Assembly: GCA_046309355.1 (NCBI GenBank)
Contig: JBKCPL010000018.1
Span: 1 to 31,898 of the forward strand
Origin: CAYSBE01 sp046309355
GTDB taxonomy: Bacteria > Bacteroidota > Bacteroidia > UKL13-3
Length of the DNA: 31,898 nucleotides
Reading direction: 5' to 3'
The notes under the pieces are model-generated. The model did not search any database. It saw nothing but the letters and a program-made list of their open reading frames with translations, and was not told where the DNA came from. The position numbers and the translations under genes are program-made. Positions 9,901 through 16,378 of this stretch are shown here, one piece after another (the first letter of the stretch is position 1; each line of letters starts with the position of its first letter).

Positions 9901-12437
9901 TTTGTGCTTACAGTTAAGTTATTTGCTACCACAAAGTTTCCGGTAAGTCTTGCCTGACGAGTATTCGTTCCTGAAGCTAAATTGTTTATGTTTACATTCC
10001 AAACAGGCATCGTACTTGTTAAACCAAAACCTACAGACGTACCAAATGTTCCGCCACTTACTGTAGATGAACCATTACCAATATTTAAGGTTCCTCCTGT
10101 AATCACCTTGCTGCCACCTGAAGATGCAGTCCATGCATTGCCACCTGCCACATTGTGCGGATTTATGATGTTGACTGTTCCACCCGACCAGAGCACAGTG
10201 GTGAACGTGCCTATAGAAAACATAGCGGTGCCTGTGCTAATTTGATTGGCTGTAGGAATGTTAGCATCTACATTTATGGTACCCCCACTAAGTAAAAACT
10301 GAGTATTTGCCGATGATAAAAAAGAGATAGCACCAAACATATTTAAGGTTCCGCCAGTCATGCGTAAAGTAGCACCGGTAAGAATAGAAAATGTGTTATT
10401 CCCCGAGCCATATTCAAATGTTCCGTTATCAATTCTCAATTCGCCCGACATGCTGGGACTACCTGCGTTGGATGTAGTACCGGCCCCGTTTTGCCTGATG
10501 GTAGCACCGGCATTGTTAAGCCATAGTCTGGCAGAAGCGGAACAAATTGCCTGATTACCCCCATACACGCTTAACGTAGATGCTGAATTTAGCTGAAAAG
10601 TGCCACTGGCTAGATTTAATCTGTTGACACTGCCAGTTGCAGCAGCAATTGTGATGACCGAATTACACGATAAGGTTGGATTCAGGGTATAATGAAAACC
10701 TGAATTTCCTTTGTTTACCGTTATAGAGAAAAAATCTATTGTTCCTGAACCGGATATGGTCGCATCTAAATTTCCGGCAAATGTAGTTGAAACAGCAGCC
10801 GAGGTATTCATATCAAAAGTCCCGTTAACTGTTAAATTACCATTGGTAAGCTGGTTGGTATTTAATCCTCCAATTACCAATGTATGATTTGTTAAAGTGC
10901 CTGAACCTGCTGTAAAATTACCACCCGCATTTACCGTTACATCTCCCACTACAAATAATGATGCAGAGACTGCTTCAGAGTATTGAAGTGTACCGCTGCT
11001 GCCTCCACCAACAGATAGGTTGCGGCAATATAAATTGGTAGCATCAACAGTTACAGTTGATCCATTCGGTATGCTCACATTGTTGCTCACCCCAGGCACT
11101 ACACCACCTACCCAGGTTGTGGGGGATGTCCAATTACCTCCAGCAGTAGTGGCAGTTATAGTCGATGCCCCTGTTGTGGCTTGTGTACCGGTTAGTATTG
11201 TTCCATAGCTCTCTTTACGCACCCGTATGGCCCAGTTATAGGTAGTACCCGCCTGTAAATTTACAGCGTTGTATGTGCTTATATTGGCAGTGGTTGAAGC
11301 TAACCATACATACGATACTCCACCATTGTTTGAGACGAATATCTCGTAACCGGTTTCATTTATAGCTATATCGTTCCAATTTACAATCATAGCATCACCG
11401 GTTATATTAGAAAATGTAAGGCCTGTAGGTGTAGCAGGTGCTGAAGGTGTGAATCTATAAAATCGTCTGTTTGGATTTGAAGTACTGTGAAGTGAACTAA
11501 TGTTTCCTGTAGACGTATAAGTTACCGATTGGGTGTTTACCGATGGTGCATTTACAGCTGCAGTGTTGGTATTTAAATTAATCAGCTGATGAACGGTGGT
11601 AGTACTTACTATGCCTGCAGTAAAGTTACCCAGGTTAGTAGTATTGTCTACAAACATATTACCGTACATATATTCTACCATGCCATTGCCCTCGTACAAC
11701 CTAACTTGCCATGTACATAAATTCGATGCAGTTGTAGTAGTTGACGCTTGTGATAATCGCATATTTAAAAATTCGATTACCAAACACCTGTTTGGAAACG
11801 CGCCAATTACTTTGTAATGAATTTTACCGGTTGAGGAAGTAGACATGCTCCCGGAGTTTCCGCCAACACTGCTTGGCGCAAATGCCGCTAAAGTATTACT
11901 TGTGGTAGGCAGATATGCGTTGGATGCTATGGCACCTGAACCCAATTGAACCACACCATAGTTGTTTACACTAAACTGAGTGTAACGTGTACCCATAAAT
12001 GAAAATGAGAAATTGGATAACGTTATAAACTCAGAACTTCCATTCACTATAGATGGACCAACCAAATCCGTTGTACCTGTTGACATGTCAACCACGTTTG
12101 AGTTGGCATCAACTGCGAGTGAACCGGTAGTTCCCGTAGTAAATGCATAATTGGAAATGGATGCTTGCGCAAAAACATCATGTGTTATGCAGGTAGCAAA
12201 AACCAGTACACCGAGAGTTCTCGCAATCGTATATCGGAGATTACGTTTTGTCTGATAGGGAACGAATGCCATAAGCATGGTTAGCATTTCTGCAATCACA
12301 TGCATACATCTGCCAGGGAATGTAAGTAGTGTTTCCATTTTCATATATTGTTTTGTTTTAATATTTCGGAGTTTGTGTTGTAGGCTAAAGTTGCCTGTCT
12401 CTAAGTTCAGCCTGTATGCATGTACGGTTTTTTTCAT
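1..12437 (-). CDS. Giant modular T9SS-type surface protein (C-terminus outside window)
   Basis: One minus-strand frame runs from ATG 12437 through the left edge, giving at least 4145 codons. I read most of it codon by codon and found no stop; the frame is the same at both ends. Order by residue: long N-terminal leader; signal peptide about 64-91 (hydrophobic LGVLVF, cleavage near VFAQ/A); beta-sandwich 92-330; FN3-like domain about 331-411; five beta-rich modules starting near 433, 1250, 1900, 2515 and 3175, each opening with GNW-x-TW; IPT/TIG-like segment about 3748-3826 (PVITSFTPTSVCPN); then 80-residue Ig-like repeats with FCQGG and GC(V/R)D cysteines. Composition is Gly/Ser/Thr/Asn-rich, as in Bacteroidota adhesins and cell-surface filaments. 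A C-terminal sorting domain is expected but lies outside. The start is uncertain: ATG 12344 (M32) or 12338 (M34) has the A-rich upstream sequence common in this phylum. An adhesive or surface-layer role is inferred. Confidence 0.9.
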   Translation of the reverse strand, partial: MKKTVHAYRLNLETGNFSLQHKLRNIKTKQYMKMETLLTFPGRCMHVIAEMLTMLMAFVPYQTKRNLRYTIARTLGVLVFATCITHDVFAQASISNYAFTTGTTGSLAVDANSNVVDMSTGTTDLVGPSIVNGSSEFITLSNFSFSFMGTRYTQFSVNNYGVVQLGSGAIASNAYLPTTSNTLAAFAPSSVGGNSGSMSTSSTGKIHYKVIGAFPNRCLVIEFLNMRLSQASTTTTASNLCTWQVRLYEGNGMVEYMYGNMFVDNTTNLGNFTAGIVSTTTVHQLINLNTNTAAVNAPSVNTQSVTYTSTGNISSLHSTSNPNRRFYRFTPSAPATPTGLTFSNITGDAMIVNWNDIAINETGYEIFVSNNGGVSYVWLASTTANISTYNAVNLQAGTTYNWAIRVRKESYGTILTGTQATTGASTITATTAGGNWTSPTTWVGGVVPGVSNNVSIPNGSTVTVDATNLYCRNLSVGGGSSGTLQYSEAVSASLFVVGDVTVNAGGNFTAGSGTLTNHTLVIGGLNTNQLTNGNLTVNGTFDMNTSAAVSTTFAGNLDATISGSGTIDFFSITVNKGNSGFHYTLNPTLSCNSVITIAAATGSVNRLNLASGTFQLNSASTLSVYGGNQAICSASARLWLNNAGATIRQNGAGTTSNAGSPSMSGELRIDNGTFEYGSGNNTFSILTGATLRMTGGTLNMFGAISFLSSANTQFLLSGGTINVDANIPTANQISTGTAMFSIGTFTTVLWSGGTVNIINPHNVAGGNAWTASSGGSKVITGGTLNIGNGSSTVSGGTFGTSVGFGLTSTMPVWNVNINNLASGTNTRQARLTGNFVVANNLTVSTNGVLALGQSLATNTLQIGGNATVAGNINGNEIGSIFVSGTLFFAGNALQTLSIPGTITNVRVIQLRNPSGLTLANDLTVSQAVLETGVLNNSSATLTLGRSTSGDVPTITIGSGLNTLPAGSFSVTPTFVITAGNYKYTYNQTNHALTQGAYNEVPAGATLSVRQFAINNTSGITLTKSVTADTTIMTAGNITLGSNDYQFGTSATTPGSFTYTTATGGFMVTNGTGRVIKWMGTSGLSTTATTGSIGHFPIGSGVNNRNAFIFFSSSSALTAGGRFAVRHVEAAGSTAITSYTDGTLTGVDRRSNSSWEITTPTTPTLGAFTISLRIQGSNLLHATNSLANVTLSTATGIATGTFGLGSGSSKIDPIANRTGISSITNLTSNPYYLAAPTLNYTEGKSVIVSATSGNWSNTATWQGGVVPTANEDVIIRSGHNITLDANGAAFNFTIQSGASLTANANTLTCGPAGGGYVLFDNYGTLSIGGGQIDVNGNMIINNGSNFIMTSGNLNIDGNNGTIAGSVQNSYDLFSIGRNFPTSITYSTGNILVTGGTITIVDPPIDGSANFAFAYRSGSPHNNWAGNTLRLGGSTGIHKSGHTNGFMVGTYISSGRLQLGNIVVNGGNLGNATLGGRFVSTPTGSSLGFDCINLTVNANSELRQPSTSSESVNVAGNLVNNGLISIQTTSTSEGLRLCMLSGFLEVASTFNQTISGTGAWRNVMPAVPSGFSSGTNYQVGDVLTLTTGTFATPLRFSITSVSATGGIIGWAVSDPGSGYTVLPSTFTLTGGSGSGATVSTLVTTNIPPTASVSSLIVNNASSTVGSGVSPISWGINNFFIGNNLTFTAGIVDIGTNTITLGTQDPITPTSRTQMGNIGFTAGGFQMTTGAVRRVFSSTLPITAGTNVGLFPITQGVNNRNLWLAFSLSGAPNAAGIISVGYNNASGLGSISSPFSENTITYNRRTNATWTVSIPNALTWTFTPTINVRLAGTGIISPISVAGLNLINNASGGTAAPGVYSAGTGSTAAPQANRINIPYANLANTYTIGAASDNLAFEAVADGNWGDPATWNTGTVPSATDNVTIPSPFTVTLAGGTPPYACNNLTINSGGTLIANANTLTIGPAGGGNRLFNMAGKLDLNGATINVNGRIDMPNAATTVFTFTSGTINVDGNDGTSLGSVTSGSTLFNVGASITNNVIGGNITIVDPPFTGSGSSLVVGTSFVWPNVNLTIGDGSSSNPSTHTSGFIINTSSTRFGNITINGGTAASRWATINNTTYTTANLTVNGGSQLRITGTCGVAGNVINNGTLITTGTLQFSLSGNTVTSGGQSATGSGVFRNNTPTATVSTGGTGYLVGDILTVGGLGGTPIQLTVLAVSAGAVTSVYVSDIGAVTSTLGSVAHPTTGGSGSGAEFTLNGAIPFALFTNLTLANNTAAGVDLSAITGSVNPANAMSTVSGSFNIGVTLLDLGTTNFVIGSRDNNGTTPLFASGSTTYTPGLGRVKTSGSYSRFYNSAGSAPISTAQHIYILGTATDARYAAIYFGATNSITTSGFISVTHIDSSNLNTPTPFTDCSGLYTINRVTAGSWTFATGGGLTLGSNAVDSANIILYPYGILRPIIATDVFVTNSTSTAPGNCSPGTGTTAQPAAVRTGLNSTQFNSTYYVGADAANLSLITSVASGNWNDPNIWDGMAVPTSSDNVRIASGHTVTLNVNGNAISLNVNGGGVLNAASNTLTLSTNLIVGGTVNFSGSTVNIAGSGAGNGINILNNGVLNISSGTVNLGPAGGGNRTLSQAVGGTLNITGGTLNVNGNVLFSGGSFSMSNGNLNVDGNSGSSATSVNASTTSLFNIVTTLGGTVNGGTITIVDPHLDLGVSSTYAFSSSANTMNWAGNTINFGNGISSQSSSKINGFGVNMSSNHQLGDVNIKGGSVSRRFVAIGTGTSSNLNCVNITVDAGSEIRTFIDFASTTSLNVSGNITNNGTMRISGTLAFRRATSELATSSQVFSGTGTFESNSASAVVSSGGSGYVLGDILTLVGGTFTTPAQFVVTGASGGIITALQPYDLGAYTVEPIYPTSFTGGTGFGATATISNLISIASIGHVTFLNGNSSGINWNINNLVIRGTLNFSSTTGALNIVNLSSNTLRLGSSLAGAGTLSYILGGFTTTTGRFGRWFTTTSLPTTVTGTGQFPFVNATGLSNRHSYAYFNSATALTTAGYIDVNYADAIGLATITPFTDGTVNVNRASNATWTYSSSTLPALGTGNSISIAVRGDGIPATINTLTDIRLTQSTGALGTHINGTGSIAAPVAGRNYTTLSDIFTTHVFSGNAANYAFLTSVNTIASGNWGDSSIWSSNSVPNEFNNVTIGHQVHLTGGTSPYSCNQLSINGSGELIVGSPNTLNVTSSTSVASGGNLFINGGTYTSSTGSITGGLRIASGTITFNGASLTGLTLNNGGSFNQWGGTLTVGAGINNAQLNFASGSVDTITGGNLNVNGNLAVAGTFAQSGGFISVDGNSGTAATSVVATTRMVQFTSAVTNINCNGGTIRIVDPHHSSIAAGSTTKTLVMSSSIASTTAFSGTHTFEFGDGASATPGNADGFVIETWQLSSKVPVQNVTVNAGNATGRWVSTSNQSGYGTHIKGTLTINSGSEFRHTNTSNPEFNIGGNIVNNGTLTISQPFTLGNATNLGTLGAQTISGSGIFRNSTSSSTGSFATVTVDNSSPGGVTLSTPLSISSALTMTAGIINTTSTNLLTLGTSTAAGTLTYTAGQIVGPFARTFAASRTATGTYTAVTLFPVGDGTNYIPIHIDPTTTSGGAVVMQGQAFNTNSGTAGAGVANPLSTDRWEALINSGASNLSNCFIGLNDAQIASGNIIVQATSANGTYNTISPTSNVTVGSSIRTASAIAAANYSGYFTYAARGPVITSFTPTSVCPNVAATITITGTNLGSATEVTLNGEPCTIVSNTATQIVITTDASPQAGNIVVTTAANSATSPSALSLLSLPPATATAASSTTFCQGGSVVINANTGTGLTYQWRNSSGNISGATASSYTTSVGDAFRIIVTNSDGCRDTSVAVNVTVNSLPIATATAGGATTFCQGGNVIINANTGTGLTYQWRNAAGNISGATNANYTATATGAYKVVVTDNNACVDSSSTVNVSVNSLPTATATAGGSTTFCQGGNVVINANTGTGLTYQWRNAAGNISGATNASYTADASGDYKVVVTDSNSCIDSSSVVSVTVNPLPSATATAAGSTTFCQGGNVVINANTGTGLTYQWRNAAGNISGATNASFTASVSGDYKVVVSNANGCVDSSSA
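1205..11145 (-). repeat. Five diverged ~2-kb modules inside the giant gene
   Basis: Each module opens with a GNW-x4-TW-x3-VP-x3-NV motif, at about 11140, 8690, 6740, 4895 and 2915. Each then has short Asn/Gly-rich beta repeats of the type NLTINSGG and LNVNGN, followed by a (I/V)DPP or (I/V)DPH line (near 8230, 6305, 4330 and 2290; an INPH version near 10160). The modules end in a sandwich-like segment with an NR-x-x-(N/S)-(A/S)-W motif. Module lengths are roughly 2.45, 1.95, 1.85, 1.98 and 1.7 kb. The short beta repeats suggest parallel beta-helices, but that fold is inferred. The modules share protein motifs more than DNA identity, so they are older than the 240-bp repeats. Confidence 0.75.
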
Positions 12438-13215
12438 AGCGTTTGTTTTATACTTAGTACTTATCAACAGTAAAAAGCGTTATACACAAATCAATATAAT
12501 TAGGATAAAAATCACACATTAAAATTTGCTAATACAAATTAATATTGTATTAATAAGATATAGATTTATGTCTATATTGCTATTAGTATATTGATTATGT
12601 GTAATTTATGTTTATTTTAAATTTGGTGAGTATGCGTAAAAACGCCACTTTATAAATGCATTTTTAATGAATTAATGCCAAAAATGAATACGGTCAGATG
12701 CGTCAGGTTGGATTGATAGAATACGATCTGTCTGTATTTATATACAGTTGTAGTCGTGCTTACACCTGATTCCATACAAGTGCTACTTATGTGATATAAC
12801 TATTTCGGGTTGCAAAATTGCCATACACTCTGCTTTATGAATTTAATACAAGAGCGTTCGCAGGAAGTGCAAATGATAAATACATATCACTACCAAATTG
12901 TTGTTTGTACAGTAAGCGTTTATCGTTTAAGTAAATAATAAAGCGAGTAGTGTAGTTGGTCGTTGCCTTGGTCGCAGCAATCGGCTACGCTATTCGAAGT
13001 CGGCACTTGCAGCTATCTCTAACGCGGTTTAATTAGCATGTATCGAATCTGATTTGACCAATTGGTTATTCTCAACTCTTGATTGGTGCTAAAGCAAAGC
13101 ACGTACGTCTAATAAAATGTAAAAATTGTACTAGCTTACTGAATTAGTATATAGTTCGATGTATAGAATTTCTATTTACCCAGAACAGCGATTCAAAAAG
13201 AGTACACAGCTTATA
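12438..13215. other. Non-coding AT-rich intergenic region
   Basis: These 778 bases separate the start of the giant gene from the end of the dehydrogenase gene; both genes are on the minus strand. I see no convincing gene. The part next to the giant gene (12440-12660) is very AT-rich and should hold its promoter, but I found no full TTTG / TAnnTTTG pair. A GC-richer patch lies at about 12945-13030. A perfect 10-bp palindrome, ACCAATTGGT, lies near 13057-13066. Confidence 0.6.
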
Positions 13216-14724
13216 TCAGTCTTGCTTAATAAAACTGGCAAAAGTTTCTTGCCCACACTTGGTACGTGCCAGTATGATGTAACTTCCTGCTTTGAGTGTA
13301 CGTATATCTATTTGGGACGATGTGGCTTGAAGATACAACCTGCCGCTAGTATCAACTATTTTTAAATAGTCAATCGGATGAGTTGTTTGAATCGTAATGA
13401 ATTCGCTAGCCGGATTAGGAACGATAGATAATGTTTCATCCCCAATGTTGGATTCGGACATTCCAGTAGCAATTTCACGGTATACCTGAAGAATGCACGC
13501 AGTACCTTCATCTGAGCTAATCATGATTTGTCCGTTGTTGTCAGTGGCAATACCTACGGGTCGTCCCCAGAACACCCTGTTCACGCTATCAGTTAAAAAA
13601 CCGCTTACTACAGTTGAAACGTGTTTTACAACGGTATCGGTTGGCCCATCTAAGTGCAGGTAAATGACACTATAGCCACGGTGATTGCCGGGGGCATTCC
13701 ACGACCCACGCAGTGCCGATAACATTCCGTAGCGCATGGAGTCGGGAAATGATGCATTTAAAAAGTGCAGCGCCATAGGAGCTGTATGCGACCTGATGAG
13801 GGCAGCCGGCTGAATCATTTTATTTACTTTGGCACTATCAGTAGCTGTGATAGGCAGCAACGCCTGATAATCCGGATGCGCGTTCATATTAAACCACGCC
13901 TGATTGCCGTATGCAAACGGATATCCGTAGAAACCATTTTCACGCACCACATCAATCCACTCGGGTGGTATTTCATTTCCCTGTCGGTCGCTACCGTTGT
14001 TGTTTGCCCATATCTTTCGGGTTGTGGGTTGTATATCCATGCCTACTGCGTTGCGTACACCTGTAGCAAAAATTTCACGACCGGTTCCGTCATCGTTGTA
14101 GCGTTCAATAACTGCACGGTATTCTTCACGGCACACATTACACAATGACCCGATAGAGAGATATGCTTTAGCATTTACGCTGTCAAATACCAATGTACGT
14201 GTTCGGTGGCCCCCACCGGGCTGTGTGGCGCCTTCGGCAATGCTATCAATAAAAACGGTTCGGGTTTCGTACACGCCATCGCTGTTGGTATCGGTTAGTT
14301 TCCACACCCGCCTTTCGTTGGTCACATACATGGCCCCTTTATAAAATTTCACATCGTGCGAAATGCTGAAGTTATCAGCCGCAGTAATGATGGTGTCTGC
14401 TATGCCATCATTGTTCTTATCAGGTAGTGCAAATACTTTACCGGCTGTTTGGTCGGCCACGTGCAGCACACCATTGGCATCATAGCTCATAAATCGCGGC
14501 TTGGTAAGTCCTCCGATATGGAATAGTCGCACCTTGTATCCAACCGGCACAGTCAACTTTCTGGATGAGGGAAATAAGCTGCTGAATTTGAGAGGAACCT
14601 CAACGTTTACTTCATTTGCGGCAATAGACTTAACTGGGGTTAGGTATGCTGTTCCGGGTTGCGCAAATAGGTAAGCGCTTAGTACTAACTGCAAAGTAAG
14701 TATGGCAATGCGTGTGTTTTTCAT
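13216..14724 (-). CDS. Secreted PQQ-type sugar (sorbosone) dehydrogenase-like protein with T9SS type A tail
   Basis: The protein has 502 residues. Residues 1-21 are a signal peptide (MKNTRIAILTLQLVLSAYLFA). Residues about 55-415 form a six-bladed-propeller-type domain of the glucose/sorbosone dehydrogenase family. Visible motifs are GGGHRTRTLVFD, YLSIGSLCNVC, ATGVRNAVGMD, WANNNGSDRQGNEIPPEWID and NGFYGYPFAYG. Residues from about 430 form a T9SS type A sorting domain beginning LSIVPNPASEF. The protein is therefore probably exported, cleaved at the C-terminus and anchored on the surface or released. Family members oxidise sugars with PQQ, but substrate and cofactor cannot be read here. The CxxC in SLCNVC is not followed by His, so it is not a haem c site. 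The gene lies 73 bp downstream of proS on the same strand. Confidence 0.88.
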   Translation of the reverse strand: MKNTRIAILTLQLVLSAYLFAQPGTAYLTPVKSIAANEVNVEVPLKFSSLFPSSRKLTVPVGYKVRLFHIGGLTKPRFMSYDANGVLHVADQTAGKVFALPDKNNDGIADTIITAADNFSISHDVKFYKGAMYVTNERRVWKLTDTNSDGVYETRTVFIDSIAEGATQPGGGHRTRTLVFDSVNAKAYLSIGSLCNVCREEYRAVIERYNDDGTGREIFATGVRNAVGMDIQPTTRKIWANNNGSDRQGNEIPPEWIDVVRENGFYGYPFAYGNQAWFNMNAHPDYQALLPITATDSAKVNKMIQPAALIRSHTAPMALHFLNASFPDSMRYGMLSALRGSWNAPGNHRGYSVIYLHLDGPTDTVVKHVSTVVSGFLTDSVNRVFWGRPVGIATDNNGQIMISSDEGTACILQVYREIATGMSESNIGDETLSIVPNPASEFITIQTTHPIDYLKIVDTSGRLYLQATSSQIDIRTLKAGSYIILARTKCGQETFASFIKQD

Positions 14725-14797
14725 ATAACGAAAATAGAAATAGTTTCACCGATTTCATACATACGAACGCATACCATGAAAAAGGCTTTGAACTGAT

Positions 14798-16273
14798 CTA
14801 ATACGCCCTGGCAAACAGTACGCGTTGTGTGCTTGGTTGTCCACTGTACACACAGTTTCCTGTTTCAGTAGTTTGATGTAAAGGAATGCACCGAATAGTG
14901 GCTTTGGTTTCATCCTTTATTTTCTGTTCTGTTTCGGAAGTTCCATCCCAGTGTGCAGCAATAAATCCGCCTTTGGTCTCAAGTACGGTTTTAAATTCAT
15001 CCCACGAATTTACAGCCGTTATATTTTCGTCTCTGAAATCAAGCGCTTTTTGGAAAATATTTTGTTGTATGGCTTCAAGCAGGTGTTCAATTTTTGTATC
15101 CAGGTCAATCATGCTCATGCTCTGTTTTTCCTTGGTATCTCTTCGGGCTACTTCCACGGTTTCATTCTGCACATCGCGTGGACCTATGGCTATGCGAACC
15201 GGTACGCCTTTCAGTTCGTGGTCTGCATACTTAAATCCAGGCGAAAGGTGGTCGCGTGTATCCAGCTTCACACTCATGCCTTTGGCCACCAGTTGTTTTT
15301 TGATGTGTTCGGCTTTTTCCATAACAGCTACTCGTTCTTCATCTTTGCGGTAAATCGGAATAATTACAACTTGTATGGGTGCCAGTCGGGGTGGCAATAC
15401 CAGTCCATCGTCATCCGAATGGGTCATAATCAAAGCTCCCATCAGGCGGGTTGACACCCCCCAGGATGTTGCCCATACATACTCTTGTTTGTTTTCTTTA
15501 GTCAAAAACTTCACATCAAATGCTTTGGCAAAATTTTGTCCCAGAAAATGCGATGTTCCCATTTGCAACGCTTTGCCATCTTGCATCAATCCTTCAATGC
15601 AATAGGTATCTACTGCACCTGCAAAACGCTCGTTGGCAGTTTTTACTCCACGTATTACGGGTACGGCCAGTATGTTTTCGGCAAAGTCGGCATACACATC
15701 CAGCATTTGTTTGGTTTCCTCTACAGCTTCTTCGGCCGTGGCATGGGCGGTGTGTCCTTCTTGCCATAAAAATTCAGACGTGCGTAAAAATAGGCGTGTG
15801 CGCATTTCCCACCTCACTACATTGGCCCACTGGTTGAGCAGTATGGGCAAATCACGGTACGATTGAATCCAGCTGCGGTAGGTGTTCCATATTATAGTTT
15901 CGGATGTGGGGCGCACAATAAGTTCTTCATCCAGACGCGCATCGGAGTCTACTACTATTTCTTTGGTCTGCTCATCTACTTTTAGCCGGTAATGGGTAAC
16001 CACTGCACACTCTTTAGCGAAGCCATCAACATGGCTGGCTTCTTTGCTAAAAAAGGACTTGGGAATAAACAAGGGGAAATAGGCATTTTGATGTCCGGTG
16101 GCTTTGAAACGTGTGTCCAGCTCGTGCTGCATTTTTTCCCATATAGCATAGCCGTAGGGTTTTATCACCATGCATCCTTTTACATCGCTGTGTTCGGCCA
16201 AGTCGGCATTTTTTACCAGGTTATTGTACCAGGCTGAGTAGTCTTCGCTGCGTTTAATTTTTTTAATGTCCAT
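14798..16273 (-). CDS. proS: Prolyl-tRNA synthetase, archaeal/eukaryotic type
   Basis: The 491-residue cytosolic enzyme charges tRNA-Pro with proline using ATP. Class II synthetase signatures are visible: the RPTSETIIW segment, the motif 2 region RWEMRTRLFLRTSEFLWQEG, and the motif 3 region SWGVSTRLMGALIMTHSDDD. An anticodon-binding domain follows from about residue 300 (PIQVVIIPI). The C-terminal domain ends in ARAY; the C-terminal Tyr is typical of this shorter, editing-domain-free ProS type, which is the usual form in Bacteroidota. The start MDIKKIKRSEDYSAWY matches the family, and the length is normal. It is divergent from the lipoprotein gene starting at 16379. Confidence 0.97.
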   Translation of the reverse strand: MDIKKIKRSEDYSAWYNNLVKNADLAEHSDVKGCMVIKPYGYAIWEKMQHELDTRFKATGHQNAYFPLFIPKSFFSKEASHVDGFAKECAVVTHYRLKVDEQTKEIVVDSDARLDEELIVRPTSETIIWNTYRSWIQSYRDLPILLNQWANVVRWEMRTRLFLRTSEFLWQEGHTAHATAEEAVEETKQMLDVYADFAENILAVPVIRGVKTANERFAGAVDTYCIEGLMQDGKALQMGTSHFLGQNFAKAFDVKFLTKENKQEYVWATSWGVSTRLMGALIMTHSDDDGLVLPPRLAPIQVVIIPIYRKDEERVAVMEKAEHIKKQLVAKGMSVKLDTRDHLSPGFKYADHELKGVPVRIAIGPRDVQNETVEVARRDTKEKQSMSMIDLDTKIEHLLEAIQQNIFQKALDFRDENITAVNSWDEFKTVLETKGGFIAAHWDGTSETEQKIKDETKATIRCIPLHQTTETGNCVYSGQPSTQRVLFARAY

Positions 16274-16378
16274 TACAGGTTAGTTCAATTGTGGAACGGT
16301 ATTTGTCAATTACAAGAAACCGGTGACAAAAATAGTTTTTCACCGTTACTTTGTACAGGTATTCTTAAATTGCAACGT
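16274..16378. promoter_or_regulatory. Divergent promoter region with a near-perfect inverted repeat
   Basis: This 105-bp gap lies between proS (minus) and the lipoprotein gene (plus). A stem of six plus four pairs with one bulged C spans 16321-16345: CGGTGA-C-AAAA, loop ATAG, TTTT-TCACCG. Read on the minus strand, 16334-16327 is TATTTTTG, a full match to the Bacteroidota -7 consensus TAnnTTTG, facing proS. On the plus strand, TTACTTTG at 16346-16353 is a one-mismatch -7 box facing the lipoprotein gene. The repeat lies between and overlaps the two boxes, so it could be an operator. No good -33 TTTG was found at the expected distance. Confidence 0.4.

Noticed and set aside
1041..12522. About twenty plus-strand open frames, rich in Val/Pro/Leu, opposite the giant gene
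   Set aside because: Nearly all lie in the same antisense frame and mirror the Asn/Gly/Thr codons of the minus-strand protein. They have no domains or signals and are shadows.
13159..13365. Small plus-strand open frame of 68 codons
   Set aside because: It overlaps the 3' end of the dehydrogenase gene and shows no family features.
14120..14160. Cytochrome c site in the dehydrogenase (CxxC in SLCNVC)
   Set aside because: The pair is followed by Arg-Glu, not His, so no haem c attachment is expected.
14886..15866. Several plus-strand open frames opposite proS
   Set aside because: proS is unambiguous on the minus strand; these are composition shadows.
16289..16378. Upstream extension of the Trp-rich lipoprotein frame to an ATG at 16289
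   Set aside because: It would bury the lipoprotein signal and overlap the divergent promoter region; the start at 16379 gives a proper lipobox.
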